This document shows positions 1-7,701 of a DNA stretch of 64,000 nt, piece by piece. How positions within the stretch are numbered: position 1 is the stretch's first letter; each line of letters starts with the position of its first letter. The DNA comes from Pannonibacter sp. XCT-53 (lineage in GTDB: Bacteria; Pseudomonadota; Alphaproteobacteria; Rhizobiales; Stappiaceae). The translations under genes were made by a program, and so were the position numbers. The notes under the pieces are model-generated. The model worked only from the letters and a program-made list of their open reading frames with translations. It ran no database searches and was not told the DNA's origin. The stretch lies in contig NZ_JAABLQ010000001.1 in assembly GCF_009915765.1 (NCBI RefSeq), positions 2,480,001 through 2,544,000 on the forward strand. Reading direction: 5' to 3'.

Positions 1-723
1 CGCGATGACTGCGACGCCTATGCGGTCGAGAGCCAGAAGCGCGCAGCCCACTCCTGGGACAAGGGCTACTTCGCCAAGTCCGTTGTGCCGGTGAAGGATG
101 TCAACGGCATCACCATCCTTGCCCGGGACGAACACATGCGTCCGGGCACCGACATGCAGTCGCTGGCCGCCCTCGGCGCGTCCTTCGAGATGATGGGGGC
201 GATGGGCGGCTTCGATGCGGTCGCCATCCAGGCGCATCCCGAGCTCGAGCGCATCACCCACGTGCACCACGCCGGCAACTCGTCGGGCATCGTGGACGGG
301 GCAGCGGCGGTGCTGATCGGCTCGCGCAAGGCCGGCAAGTCGGCTGGGCTCAAGCCCCGCGCACGCATCAAGGCCTTTGCCAACATCGGCTCCGAACCGG
401 CGCTGATGCTGACCGGCCCGGTCGACGTGACGGCGAAGCTGCTGCGCAATGCCGGCATGAGCCTGAAGGACATCGACCTGTTCGAGATCAACGAGGCCTT
501 CGCCTCCGTGGTGCTGCGCTACCGCCAGGCCTTCGACCTCGATCCGGCGATTGTCAACGTCAACGGCGGGGCGATTGCCCTCGGCCATCCGCTTGGCGCC
601 ACCGGCGCCATGATCCTCGGCACGGTGCTTGACGAACTGGAGCGCCGCGACCTCAACACCGCCCTCGTCACCCTCTGCATCGGCGCCGGCATGGGCACGG
701 CGACGATCATCGAGCGCGTCTGA
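1..723 (+). CDS. Acetyl-CoA acyltransferase (thiolase), C-terminal part
   Basis: The gene runs in from before the window; 240 codons are visible before the TGA stop. Three thiolase active-site blocks are present: NEAF (about base 490), [14 protein letters not shown] (about 565, holding the catalytic His) and CIGAGMG (about 676, holding the second Cys that acts as general acid/base). The nucleophilic Cys lies upstream, outside the window. The enzyme cleaves 3-ketoacyl-CoA with CoA to acetyl-CoA and a shortened acyl-CoA, or runs in reverse. The next gene, a hydratase/dehydrogenase fusion, begins 21 bases after the stop, so the two are almost certainly one beta-oxidation operon and this is the FadA/FadI-type partner rather than a biosynthetic PhaA thiolase. 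That last distinction is inferred from context. Confidence 0.93.
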   Translation, partial: RDDCDAYAVESQKRAAHSWDKGYFAKSVVPVKDVNGITILARDEHMRPGTDMQSLAALGASFEMMGAMGGFDAVAIQAHPELERITHVHHAGNSSGIVDGAAAVLIGSRKAGKSAGLKPRARIKAFANIGSEPALMLTGPVDVTAKLLRNAGMSLKDIDLFEINEAFASVVLRYRQAFDLDPAIVNVNGGAIALGHPLGATGAMILGTVLDELERRDLNTALVTLCIGAGMGTATIIERV

Positions 724-744
724 CGGCAGTCCTCGGGGAGAACC

Positions 745-2967
745 ATGATGTCTTACAAGAACTTCACCCTTGAAACCGATGCCGACGGCATTGCGCTGAT
801 CACCTGGGACATGCCGGAGAAGTCGATGAACGTCATCGACATCTCGGTGATGGACGACCTCGACCGGATCATCGACGACGTGGTGGCCGATGCGGCCATC
901 AAGGGCGCGGTGATCACCTCCGGCAAGGCTGCCTTCTCGGGCGGTGCCGACCTCACCATGCTCGACGGCCTGCTGAAGGGCTTCCACAAGGAGCGGCGCA
1001 AGGACCCGGAGGCGGCCGCCAAGGCGCTGTTCGAGGGGTCCCGCCGCCTGACGCTGATCTACCGCAAGCTCGAGACCTGCGGGAAGCCGTTCGTCGCCGC
1101 GATCAACGGCACCTGCATGGGCGGCGGCACCGAGCTGGCGCTGGCCTGCCATGCGCGCGTCGGCGTCGAGGATGACAGCTTCAAGCTGGGCCTGCCGGAA
1201 GTGAAGGTGGGCCTGTTCCCGGGCGCCGGCGGCACGCAGCGCGTCATGCGCATGACCGATGCCCAGGCTGGCCTCACCTTCCTGATGCAGGGCCAGACCC
1301 TGCGCGCCGACAAGGCCCGGTCGATGAAGCTCATCGACGAGACCGCCCCGGCCAAGAAGCTGGTCGAGACGGCCAAGAAGCTGCTCAAGACGGGCGTCAA
1401 GCCGGTGAAGCCCTGGGACGAGAAAGGCTTCAAGCTGCCCGGCGGTCCGGTCTATTCGCCGGCCGGGTTCCAGTTCTGGCCGGCCGCCAACGCCATCTAT
1501 CGCCGCGAGACCCAGGACAACTATCCGGGCATCCGCGGTCTGCTGAAGGCGGTGTTTGAAGGCCTGCAGCTGCCGATGGATCTGGCCCTGCAGGTCGAGA
1601 GCCGTTACTTCGCCCATGTGTTGCAGACCCCGGAAGCGGCAAACATGATCCGCTCGCTGTTCGTCTCCATGCAGGAGCTGAACAAGGGCGCGCGCCGTCC
1701 GGCCGACGTGAAGCCGAACAAGATCAAGAAGATCGGCGTTCTGGGCGCCGGCTTCATGGGCGCAGGCATTGCCTATGTCACGGCCAAGGCGGGCATAGAC
1801 GTGGTGCTGATCGACCGCGACCAGGCCGCCGCCGACAAGGGCAAGGCCCATTCCGACGAGCTGCTGAGCAAGGCCGTCTCGCGGGGGCACTCCACGGCGG
1901 AGGACAAGGACAAGGTGCTGGCCCGGATCACCGCCACGACCGACTATGCCCTGCTCGGCGACTGTGATCTGGTGATCGAGGCCGTGTTCGAGGACCGCGA
2001 GGTCAAGCGCGGCGTCACGGAGAAGGCCGAGGCCGCGATGAAGGCCAAGGCAATCTACGCCTCCAACACCTCGACGCTGCCGATCACCTCCCTCGCCGAA
2101 GCGTCGTCGCGTCCGAAGAACTTCATCGGCATCCACTTCTTCTCGCCCGTCGACAAGATGATGCTGGTCGAGGTGATCCTCGGCAAGAAGACCTCGGACA
2201 AGGCGCTGGCCATGGCGCTGGACTACATCAAGGCGATCAAGAAGACCCCGATCGTCGTCAACGACAGCCGCGGCTTCTACACCTCGCGCGTGGTGATGAC
2301 CTACATCCGCGAAGGCCTGATGATGCTGGCGGACGGGGTTCCGGCGGCCATGATCGAGAACGCCGGCAAGATGGCCGGCATGCCGGTCGGCCCGCTGTCG
2401 CTTGGCGACGAAGTGGCGCTGGACCTCGCCTGGAAGATCGTCTCGGCCACCCGCAAGGATCTCGGCGTCAACTATGTCGAGGGCCCGCTGGACAACATCC
2501 TGGAAGAGATGGTGGTCAAGCGCGAGCGCTTCGGTCGCAAGAACGGCAAGGGCTTCTACGACTACAAGGGCAAGGAAAAGGCCCTGTGGGCCGGCATCCC
2601 CGAGGTCGTCGGCAAGCCGAAGCCCGCTGACGCCTTCAATGTCGAGGAGCTGAAGCAGCGTCTTCTGGTGATGCAGGCGCTGGAGACCGCCCGCATCTTT
2701 GAAGAGAAGTGCCTGACGGACGTCCGTGAGGCCGACGTCGGCTCGATCCTCGGCTTCGGCTTTGCGCCCTACACCGGCGGGACGCTCAGCTACATCGACA
2801 TGATGGGCACGGCCGCCTTCGTCGAGCTTTGCAAGAAGTTCACCAAGAAGTGGGGCCCGCGCTTCAAGCCGAACAGGCTGCTGCGCGAGATGGCCAAGAA
2901 TAATGAGACGTTCTACGGCAAGTTCCCGCCGCAGGCCGAGGCCGCACCGGACGCCGCGGCGGCCTGA
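745..2967 (+). CDS. Fused enoyl-CoA hydratase / 3-hydroxyacyl-CoA dehydrogenase (FadB/FadJ type)
   Basis: A 740-residue multifunctional beta-oxidation protein. Residues 1 to about 200 are a crotonase fold with the oxyanion-hole region [14 protein letters not shown] and the following [15 protein letters not shown] block. From about residue 330 comes the dehydrogenase: a Rossmann motif [10 protein letters not shown] near residue 333, then SNTSTLPI and the catalytic-His block [15 protein letters not shown], followed by the C-terminal helical dehydrogenase domain ([15 protein letters not shown] segment). The length is typical of FadB/FadJ. ATG-ATG starts at 745 behind GGGGAG (735-740). It follows the thiolase gene by 21 bases, forming the usual alpha/beta pair. 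The tail is Ala-rich (ends in four Ala) and should be disordered. A hairpin lies about 60 bases past the stop. Confidence 0.95.
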   Translation: MMSYKNFTLETDADGIALITWDMPEKSMNVIDISVMDDLDRIIDDVVADAAIKGAVITSGKAAFSGGADLTMLDGLLKGFHKERRKDPEAAAKALFEGSRRLTLIYRKLETCGKPFVAAINGTCMGGGTELALACHARVGVEDDSFKLGLPEVKVGLFPGAGGTQRVMRMTDAQAGLTFLMQGQTLRADKARSMKLIDETAPAKKLVETAKKLLKTGVKPVKPWDEKGFKLPGGPVYSPAGFQFWPAANAIYRRETQDNYPGIRGLLKAVFEGLQLPMDLALQVESRYFAHVLQTPEAANMIRSLFVSMQELNKGARRPADVKPNKIKKIGVLGAGFMGAGIAYVTAKAGIDVVLIDRDQAAADKGKAHSDELLSKAVSRGHSTAEDKDKVLARITATTDYALLGDCDLVIEAVFEDREVKRGVTEKAEAAMKAKAIYASNTSTLPITSLAEASSRPKNFIGIHFFSPVDKMMLVEVILGKKTSDKALAMALDYIKAIKKTPIVVNDSRGFYTSRVVMTYIREGLMMLADGVPAAMIENAGKMAGMPVGPLSLGDEVALDLAWKIVSATRKDLGVNYVEGPLDNILEEMVVKRERFGRKNGKGFYDYKGKEKALWAGIPEVVGKPKPADAFNVEELKQRLLVMQALETARIFEEKCLTDVREADVGSILGFGFAPYTGGTLSYIDMMGTAAFVELCKKFTKKWGPRFKPNRLLREMAKNNETFYGKFPPQAEAAPDAAAA

Positions 2968-3028
2968 TCCGCTGCCGATCCTGCTGCCAGGCGACCTGAT
3001 GGCGCGTGGCGGCGACCGCAGACCCTGT

Positions 3029-3049
3029 CGGGGGGCCCATGGCCCCCCG
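3029..3049 (+). terminator. GC-rich hairpin downstream of the hydratase/dehydrogenase gene
   Basis: Arms CGGGGGGCC (3029-3037) and GGCCCCCCG (3041-3049) are perfectly complementary with a three-base loop. It sits 62 bases past the stop of the beta-oxidation operon. There is no run of T after it, so it is either a 3'-end stabilising structure or a processing point rather than a classical intrinsic terminator. Confidence 0.4.
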
Positions 3050-3085
3050 CTAGCGCAGGGAGAGGGGCGCGACGGACGCCTCTGC

Positions 3086-3127
3086 CTGGGATCGGGTCTG
3101 GGATTGGGATTGGGCTTGGGATTGGTC
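3086..3127 (+). repeat. Hexamer array of G triplets (G-quadruplex-type motif)
   Basis: Seven consecutive hexamers: CTGGGA, TCGGGT, CTGGGA, TTGGGA, TTGGGC, TTGGGA, TTGGTC. This puts six GGG runs one after another with loops of exactly three bases, which satisfies the common G3-N1-7 rule for an intramolecular G-quadruplex more than once over. The T/C-rich loops resemble telomere repeats, which is coincidental in a bacterium. The G-rich strand is the plus strand, about 120 bases past the beta-oxidation operon. Confidence 0.7.
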
Positions 3128-3701
3128 CTGCGTCTCGCCTCAGGTCTTCCCGCTGGGCGTGACGTATTCGATGTTCCGCAACAAGGAACCTCGACCTTCC
3201 GCTACAGCAGAAGTGAAACCGCTCTCAGTCTGCCTGTAGATGATTTACTCAACGGTTTTCCACAGCAGCTTGACCGCGACGCGTTTTCAAAACTGCGTGA
3301 ACAAAAGCCGAGCCAGCTCATTTACCAAATCGTGCCGGGACCGGGGCTTGCAGGCTGCGGCAACACCGGGAACGGGCGGAACAAGGGCGCAAACGCGAGG
3401 ATTGCAAGCAGGCCGCGCGGGCATCCGACCGCAAGGGCTGCGGCCGGACTGCACGTCGCTTTCGGGTTGGATTCCGCAGTTTTCGCTTCGCTTTCGTCTG
3501 TTTTCGATCGTGATGGGGCCACGTGTTATCGAAATCGAGGCGAAACTGCGCATTTGCGTGAAGGCGCCCGGCGAGGCCGGAGATCGCCTGCCAGTCCGGT
3601 CTGCTGTCCGCCACGGGCGGATGGCGGGACAAGCACAGATCTGACGCAGCGTCTTCCGCTATTTTCATTGGCAACCTTACACTTATTCCGTGCTTCTGTC
3701 C

Positions 3702-3739
3702 TTGGCACAATCAGCCAGCTTTTTAACTAAACGTGCCAA
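3702..3739. promoter_or_regulatory. Inverted repeat upstream of the AraC-type regulator gene
   Basis: TTGGCAC (3702-3708) and GTGCCAA (3733-3739) form a perfect 7-bp inverted repeat with a 24-base A/T-rich spacer (centre-to-centre 31 bp, about three helical turns). It lies about 100 bases before the regulator's start and could be its own operator. The left arm resembles a sigma-54 -24 element, but no matching -12 GC element is found at the right distance. Confidence 0.3.
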
Positions 3740-3839
3740 ATGAATTCTCCCGGGCCGCCTTCGCTTAGGCCTTTGACCTATTGCGCCATTGCGTCGCCTG
3801 TAGAACAGTTGGGGCAACCTCTTTGGAGAGGAGGAGACG

Positions 3840-4898
3840 GTGTTGGTGTACAACCGGACCGCGCGGCGCCAGCAGGAGGAGTGGTGCCGGGCGGATACCC
3901 TGCAGTCCCTCGAAATGCTCTGCAAGATACGCCGCCTGGACTGGGCGGCGATTGCGCGACATTACGGCCTCAAGCCGGACCTGCCTCACAGTCCGGCGGC
4001 CACGGTCGAGTACAGCACGGCGCTGCGCGTCTTTGAACATGTCGCGCAGGCTGCGGGCGACGACGGGCTCATTCTCGACATCGCCTCGTCGGTGCCGCTC
4101 GGCATCTTTTCCACGTTCGACTATGTCGGGCTCTGCGCCCCGACCCTTGCGGCCGGACTGCACAACTGGGAGCGCTTTCTGGCCCTGCGCACGAATGTCT
4201 ACCGCATGACCTTCCACGAGGAGGGCGAGCACGGGATCCTCGAGTGGTTCGTGCCCGAAGTGGGACTGCCCAGGATCCAGAGCACCTATGAGCGTCTGGC
4301 CTGGGCGGCAGGCCGCATCGAGTTCGCCGTGCAGGATCCCTCGGCGGAAATCCTGATCGAGACGACCCAGCCGGCGCCGCGCAAGATGTCGGATTTCCAG
4401 CGCCGTCACGGGGACCGGCTGGCCTTCGGGCAGGCGCAGGACCGCATCCTGATCCCGCAGGCCTATCTGGGACGTCCGACGCCGCGCAGCGAGGCGAACC
4501 TCTATGCCATCGTCGAGCAGGCGGCGATTCGCGAGATGGAGGATTATGGCGGGCGCAACGATCCGCTGACGCGCGTCGCGGACAAGATCAACGAGGCCCT
4601 GAAGTCGGGCAACGTGTCACTGGAACAGGTGGCCAGCGAGCTTGGCATGTCGCAGCGCTCGCTGCAGCGGCTGCTGGAGGCGGAGGGCACGTCCTTCCGC
4701 AAGCTGACCGAAACGATCCGTCGCAACATGGCCGCGCGCTACCTCAAGGACACGACGCTGCCGATGAAGGAAATCGCCTATCTGCTCGGCTTCTCGGAAC
4801 TGTCGGCCTTCTCGCGGGCCGTGAAGACGTGGTACGGCGTCCCGCCCAAGGCCGTGCGGATGCACGGCGACGCCAGGCTGGAAGACCACATCGCCTGA
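3840..4898 (+). CDS. AraC-family transcriptional regulator with arabinose-binding-type N-terminal domain
   Basis: 352 residues. The first about 220 residues look like the Arabinose_bd-type sensing domain of long AraC regulators; the last about 100 hold two helix-turn-helix units: the first around VSLEQVASELGMSQRSLQRLL, the second around LPMKEIAYLLGFSELSAFSRAVKTWYGVPP, which is the AraC signature. It should bind DNA as a dimer and activate or repress nearby genes in response to an unknown small molecule. The GTG start at 3840 is preceded by GAGAGGAGGAG, a strong ribosome site. It sits alone between the beta-oxidation operon and a small membrane protein gene; regulation of fatty-acid genes is possible but not shown. 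Confidence 0.9.
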   Translation: MLVYNRTARRQQEEWCRADTLQSLEMLCKIRRLDWAAIARHYGLKPDLPHSPAATVEYSTALRVFEHVAQAAGDDGLILDIASSVPLGIFSTFDYVGLCAPTLAAGLHNWERFLALRTNVYRMTFHEEGEHGILEWFVPEVGLPRIQSTYERLAWAAGRIEFAVQDPSAEILIETTQPAPRKMSDFQRRHGDRLAFGQAQDRILIPQAYLGRPTPRSEANLYAIVEQAAIREMEDYGGRNDPLTRVADKINEALKSGNVSLEQVASELGMSQRSLQRLLEAEGTSFRKLTETIRRNMAARYLKDTTLPMKEIAYLLGFSELSAFSRAVKTWYGVPPKAVRMHGDARLEDHIA

Positions 4899-5009
4899 GC
4901 GGACACTCCGGGGAAAACGTTGCCCGCACCGCGCGCGAGGGGTGCGAAGCCCTGCGGCATTGCCTATCTAAGGGCAGATGATGCCACAGCAGCAGCAACG
5001 GAGTGCCCC

Positions 5010-5282
5010 ATGGCTGGCGACGGTTTGACACGATTTCTCGGAGACACGCCGCTGCGCGTCATTCTCCGTCTGACCTTCCTGTCGCTGGTGGTCGGCGTCA
5101 TCCTGTCTGCGCTGGATCTCGATCCCCTCGGCGTGATCGACCTCGTTCTCTCCTTCATCGAGCGGCTCTGGAACATGGGCTTCAATGCCGTCGAGCAGGT
5201 CGGGCAGTATCTCGTGCTGGGCGCTGTCATCGTGGTTCCGATCTGGCTCATCAGCCGGATCCTGTCCGCGCGCGGCCGCTGA
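5010..5282 (+). CDS. Small membrane protein, DUF6460-like
   Basis: 90 residues. A short amphipathic start, then hydrophobic segments around residues 15-38 (VILRLTFLSLVVGVILSALD) and 65-85 (YLVLGAVIVVPIWLISRIL) suggest two membrane helices with a short linker. I recognise it as resembling the uncharacterised DUF6460 family of rhizobial inner-membrane proteins; function unknown. The start was set at ATG 5010 (CGGAG nearby at 4999-5003); an open frame reaches back to 4920 but the added residues are not protein-like. It is convergent with the deacetylase gene downstream. Confidence 0.7.
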   Translation: MAGDGLTRFLGDTPLRVILRLTFLSLVVGVILSALDLDPLGVIDLVLSFIERLWNMGFNAVEQVGQYLVLGAVIVVPIWLISRILSARGR

Positions 5283-5300
5283 CCGCGCAGCTTCCCGGTT

Positions 5301-5359
5301 CTGGCCAATCCGGGCCAGTCCGGGCCTGTCCGGGCCAGTCCGGGCAAGGTCCTGCCCGG
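5301..5359. repeat. 10-bp tandem repeat and hairpin between convergent genes
   Basis: Five near-copies of a decamer: CTGGCCAATC, CGGGCCAGTC, CGGGCCTGTC, CGGGCCAGTC, CGGGCAAGGT (5301-5350). The right edge also forms a perfect 7-bp hairpin, CCGGGCA (5340-5346) with TGCCCGG (5353-5359). Placed between the stops of two convergent genes, the hairpin may help end transcription from both sides, though no clear T tract follows on either strand. The tandem copies may vary in number between strains. Confidence 0.55.
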
Positions 5360-5375
5360 TCTTGGCCATCTGAGA

Positions 5376-6350
5376 TCAGATGAGCGTCTCGGCCAGCCCC
5401 GCGTCCACCGCGACGGCCGAGCGCAGCAGCGTCAGATGCCGGTCGGCCAGTTCGTCGATGTCGGTGGAATAGCCGCCCCCGAGCACGCCGGCGAGCGGCA
5501 GGCCCTGCCGTCGGACATAGCCGATGACCAGTTCGTCGCGCCGCCGCAGCCCCTCGCGGCTGAGGCCGAGGCGTCCCAGCTTGTCGCCGGAAAAGGGATC
5601 GACGCCCGCGTTGTAGAAGACGATGTCGGGGCTCGCGGCCTCCACTACGGCCGGCAAGGCCGCCGCCAGACGCGCCAGATAGGCCTCGTCCTGCACCCCG
5701 TCCTCCAGTCCGATGTCGAGGCTCGAAGGCACCTTGCGGACGGGATAGTTCTTCTCCGAGTGCATCGAGAAGGTGAAGACATCCGGGTCGCCGGCGAAGA
5801 TGTCCGCCGTGCCGTCGCCCTGATGCACGTCGAGGTCCACCACCAGGGCCCGGCGGATGACCCGGTCGGCCTGCATGACGCGGATGGCAACGGCCACGTC
5901 GTTGAACACGCAGAAGCCGGCGCCATGGGCGCGCCGCGCATGGTGGCTGCCGCCAGCGGTGTTGCAGGCAAGGCCGTGCCGCAGGGCGAGATAGCCCGCA
6001 AGGACGGTGCCCCCGGTGGCGCACCGGCCGCGCAGCGCCACGCTCTCGGTCATCGGAAAGCCGATCTCCCGCGCCACCGCCGCAGGAACGCTGGCCGTGA
6101 AGACCTGCTCGACATAGGCCGGGTCATGGGCCAGCGCGATCCACTCGGCCGGCGCCGGGCGCGGCTTGTGGAACCGCCCGCCAGGCACAAGCCCCTCGGC
6201 CAGCGCCAGTTCCGCCACGCGGCGGAACTTGTTCATCGGAAAGCGGTGCCCCTCGGGCAGATCGGCACAATAGGCCGGGTGATGGACGACCGGAACCCCG
6301 GCAGCAACGAACATCGGCGAACGGTTCTCCCCGCCGCTGGCAGCCCTCAC
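5376..6350 (-). CDS. Histone deacetylase-family (arginase-fold) amidohydrolase
   Basis: 324 residues from GTG 6350, or 312 from ATG 6314. Zinc-dependent deacetylase motifs are all present: GGSHHARRAHGAGFCVFND with the tandem His, DLDVHQGDGT with the metal-binding Asp/His, NAGVDPF with the second metal Asp, and GGGYS with the transition-state Tyr. In bacteria such enzymes act on acetylpolyamines or other small acetylated amines, or on acetylated proteins; the substrate cannot be read here. The motif is DVHQ rather than the DVHH of the other homologue in this window (58306-59235), so the two belong to different subfamilies. The GTG at 6350 overlaps the dcd stop (GTGA), implying translational coupling to dcd. 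Confidence 0.9.
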   Translation of the reverse strand: MRAASGGENRSPMFVAAGVPVVHHPAYCADLPEGHRFPMNKFRRVAELALAEGLVPGGRFHKPRPAPAEWIALAHDPAYVEQVFTASVPAAVAREIGFPMTESVALRGRCATGGTVLAGYLALRHGLACNTAGGSHHARRAHGAGFCVFNDVAVAIRVMQADRVIRRALVVDLDVHQGDGTADIFAGDPDVFTFSMHSEKNYPVRKVPSSLDIGLEDGVQDEAYLARLAAALPAVVEAASPDIVFYNAGVDPFSGDKLGRLGLSREGLRRRDELVIGYVRRQGLPLAGVLGGGYSTDIDELADRHLTLLRSAVAVDAGLAETLI

Positions 6351-7441
6351 GACAGCGGTCGGAAATGCTTGGACAGTTTCAGGGCCTGCCCCTGATAATT
6401 GGAACCGATCCCCTCGCCGTAAAGACGCTGCGGTCGTTCCAGCATGTGCTCATAGACCAGCCGGCCGACCGTCTGGCCGTGCTCCAGGATGAAGGGCACG
6501 TCGTGGGATCGCACTTCCAGCACGGCGCGCGACCCGGTCCCGCCTGCGCCGGTGTGACCGAAGCCGGGATCGAAGAAGCCGGCATAATGGACGCGGAACT
6601 CGCCGACGAGCGGATCGAAGGGCACCATCTCGGCCGCATACAGGGGCGGCACATGCACGGCCTCCTGGCTGACGAGGATGTAGAACTCGTTCGGATCCAG
6701 GATCAGCTCGGCCGCACCGCGCCGGTGGATCGGCTCCCAGAAATCCAGCGGATGGTGCGCGGCCTTGAGGTCGACGTCGATGACGCCGGTGTGATGCTTG
6801 GCACGGTAGCCGACAAGGCTTCCCTCGCCGGCCCCCTCGAGGTCGATGGACAGCTGGACGCCGCCGCCGATGCGCTCGTTGCCGCCGGTCACCAGCCTTT
6901 CGCTCTGGTGCACGCCTTCCAGCTCGCTGTCCGCGATCAGCGGATCGCCGATGCGGAAGCGGATCTGCGACAGGCGCGAGCCCTCGCGCACCAGGATCGG
7001 GAAGGTCAGCGGCGAGATCTCGGCATAGAGCGGCCCGCGGTATCCGGCCGGCACCGTGTCGAAGGCACGGCCCTCGTCGGTGATGACGCGGGTGAAGACG
7101 TCAAGGCGGCCGGTCGAGCTTTTCGGGTTGGCCGTGGCCGAGATGATCTCCGGCAGGGCCAGGCTTTCCTGCAGCGGCACGATGTAGACGCAGCCGGTCT
7201 CCAGAACCGCGCCCCGGACGAGGTCGATCGTGTGAAGCGCGAAGGCGTCGAGCTTGTCGGCCACCGTCATGCCCTGGCCCGGCAGGAAGCTCGCACGGAC
7301 CCGGTAGGCCAGCGTGCCGAGCCGCAGGTCCAGGCTGGCGGGCTGGATCTGGCCCTCGACAGGCGCCGAGGCGCTGCGGATGCCACCGGACCGGAACATG
7401 TCCTCGATCATGTGGGCGGGCAGGATGCCTTCAGAGCGCAT
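6347..7441 (-). CDS. dcd: 2'-deoxycytidine 5'-triphosphate deaminase, double-domain form
   Basis: 364 residues, about twice the length of the E. coli Dcd (193), because two dUTPase-like folds are joined, as in other alphaproteobacteria. The first half carries QIQPASLDLRLG and NPKSSTGRLDVFTRVITD, followed by AGYRGPLYAEISPL and VREGSRLSQIRF; the second half carries EFYILVSQEAVHVPP, GEFRVHYAGFFDPGFG and VPFILEHGQTVGRLVYE. It deaminates dCTP to dUTP, feeding dTMP synthesis. ATG 7441 was preferred because homologues start near MRSEGILP; a GTG at 7462 is the alternative. The downstream deacetylase gene overlaps its stop by three bases. Confidence 0.9.
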   Translation of the reverse strand: MRSEGILPAHMIEDMFRSGGIRSASAPVEGQIQPASLDLRLGTLAYRVRASFLPGQGMTVADKLDAFALHTIDLVRGAVLETGCVYIVPLQESLALPEIISATANPKSSTGRLDVFTRVITDEGRAFDTVPAGYRGPLYAEISPLTFPILVREGSRLSQIRFRIGDPLIADSELEGVHQSERLVTGGNERIGGGVQLSIDLEGAGEGSLVGYRAKHHTGVIDVDLKAAHHPLDFWEPIHRRGAAELILDPNEFYILVSQEAVHVPPLYAAEMVPFDPLVGEFRVHYAGFFDPGFGHTGAGGTGSRAVLEVRSHDVPFILEHGQTVGRLVYEHMLERPQRLYGEGIGSNYQGQALKLSKHFRPLS

Positions 7442-7548
7442 GGAGAAGCCTTTCGCGTTCACGCCGGAGCCCGCAGGAAGGGCCGGCGTCCGGCTTCAGT
7501 GATTAGCCGATGGTTCACCGCCGGCCAACCAAGTTTTGTTGCCCCTGA

Positions 7549-7577
7549 TTGACGCTTTGCCGGGAATGGCGTATCGG
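7549..7577 (+). promoter_or_regulatory. Sigma-70-type promoter for metZ
   Basis: TTGACG (7549-7554), a 17-base spacer and TATCGG (7572-7577). The predicted transcription start, about 7583-7585, falls directly at the 5' edge of the SAM-II aptamer, which strengthens both calls. Confidence 0.6.
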
Positions 7578-7585
7578 AACCGCTG

Positions 7586-7643
7586 ATCCGTGGTGATTTG
7601 GGCCGGCCGGCTTGCAGCCACGTTAAAGAAGTCGCTAAAAGGG
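7586..7643 (+). ncRNA. SAM-II riboswitch aptamer
   Basis: The P1 stem is CGTGG (7589-7593) with CCACG (7618-7622). Inside are the family's conserved TGATTT (7594-7599) and the CTTGCAG just before the closing strand; after the stem comes TTAAAGAAGTCGCTAAAAGGG, matching the SAM-II 3' pseudoknot strand (GCTAAAAGGG, 7634-7643). SAM-II riboswitches bind S-adenosylmethionine and shut off methionine biosynthesis genes in alphaproteobacteria, classically metA and metZ. The gene 60 bases downstream is metZ, as expected. Confidence 0.93.
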
Positions 7644-7682
7644 TCGGGAGGTGAAACCCGGCCCCCTATGGCCGGTTTTTTT
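7641..7682 (+). terminator. Riboswitch expression platform: competing terminator and antiterminator
   Basis: Terminator: CCGGCC (7658-7663), loop of six, GGCCGG (7670-7675), then seven T (7676-7682). Antiterminator: GGGTCGGG (7641-7648) can pair with CCCGGCCC (7657-7664), eight pairs with one G-U, using the terminator's left arm. The antiterminator's first bases, GGG 7641-7643, are also the end of the SAM-II pseudoknot strand. Bound SAM should therefore block the antiterminator and let the terminator form. Confidence 0.8.
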
Positions 7683-7701
7683 GTATCTGGAGCCTCGAGC
7701 C

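Larger units (their letters stand above)
2968..3839. other. Long non-coding gap between the beta-oxidation genes and the AraC-type gene
   Basis: About 870 bases without a convincing gene. Open frames exist (for example plus-strand 2903-3730 and 3240-3644), but their translations are Arg/Gly/Pro-rich or patternless, the first overlaps the dehydrogenase gene in another frame, and none has a good ribosome site. What can be seen: a perfect hairpin at 3029-3049, a G-triplet array at 3086-3127, one near-match to a DnaA box (TTTTCCACA, 3256-3264, one mismatch to TTATCCACA), and a 7-bp inverted repeat at 3702-3739 just ahead of the regulator gene. Confidence 0.6.

Noticed and set aside
3256..3264. 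Single DnaA-box-like sequence TTTTCCACA
   Set aside because: One near-match without a cluster, A/T-rich unwinding region or dnaA/repABC genes is not evidence for an origin.
2903..3730. 275-codon plus-strand open frame in the gap before the AraC-type gene
   Set aside because: Starts inside the hydratase/dehydrogenase gene in another frame and contains the G-triplet array translated as Gly-Leu repeats; not a real protein.
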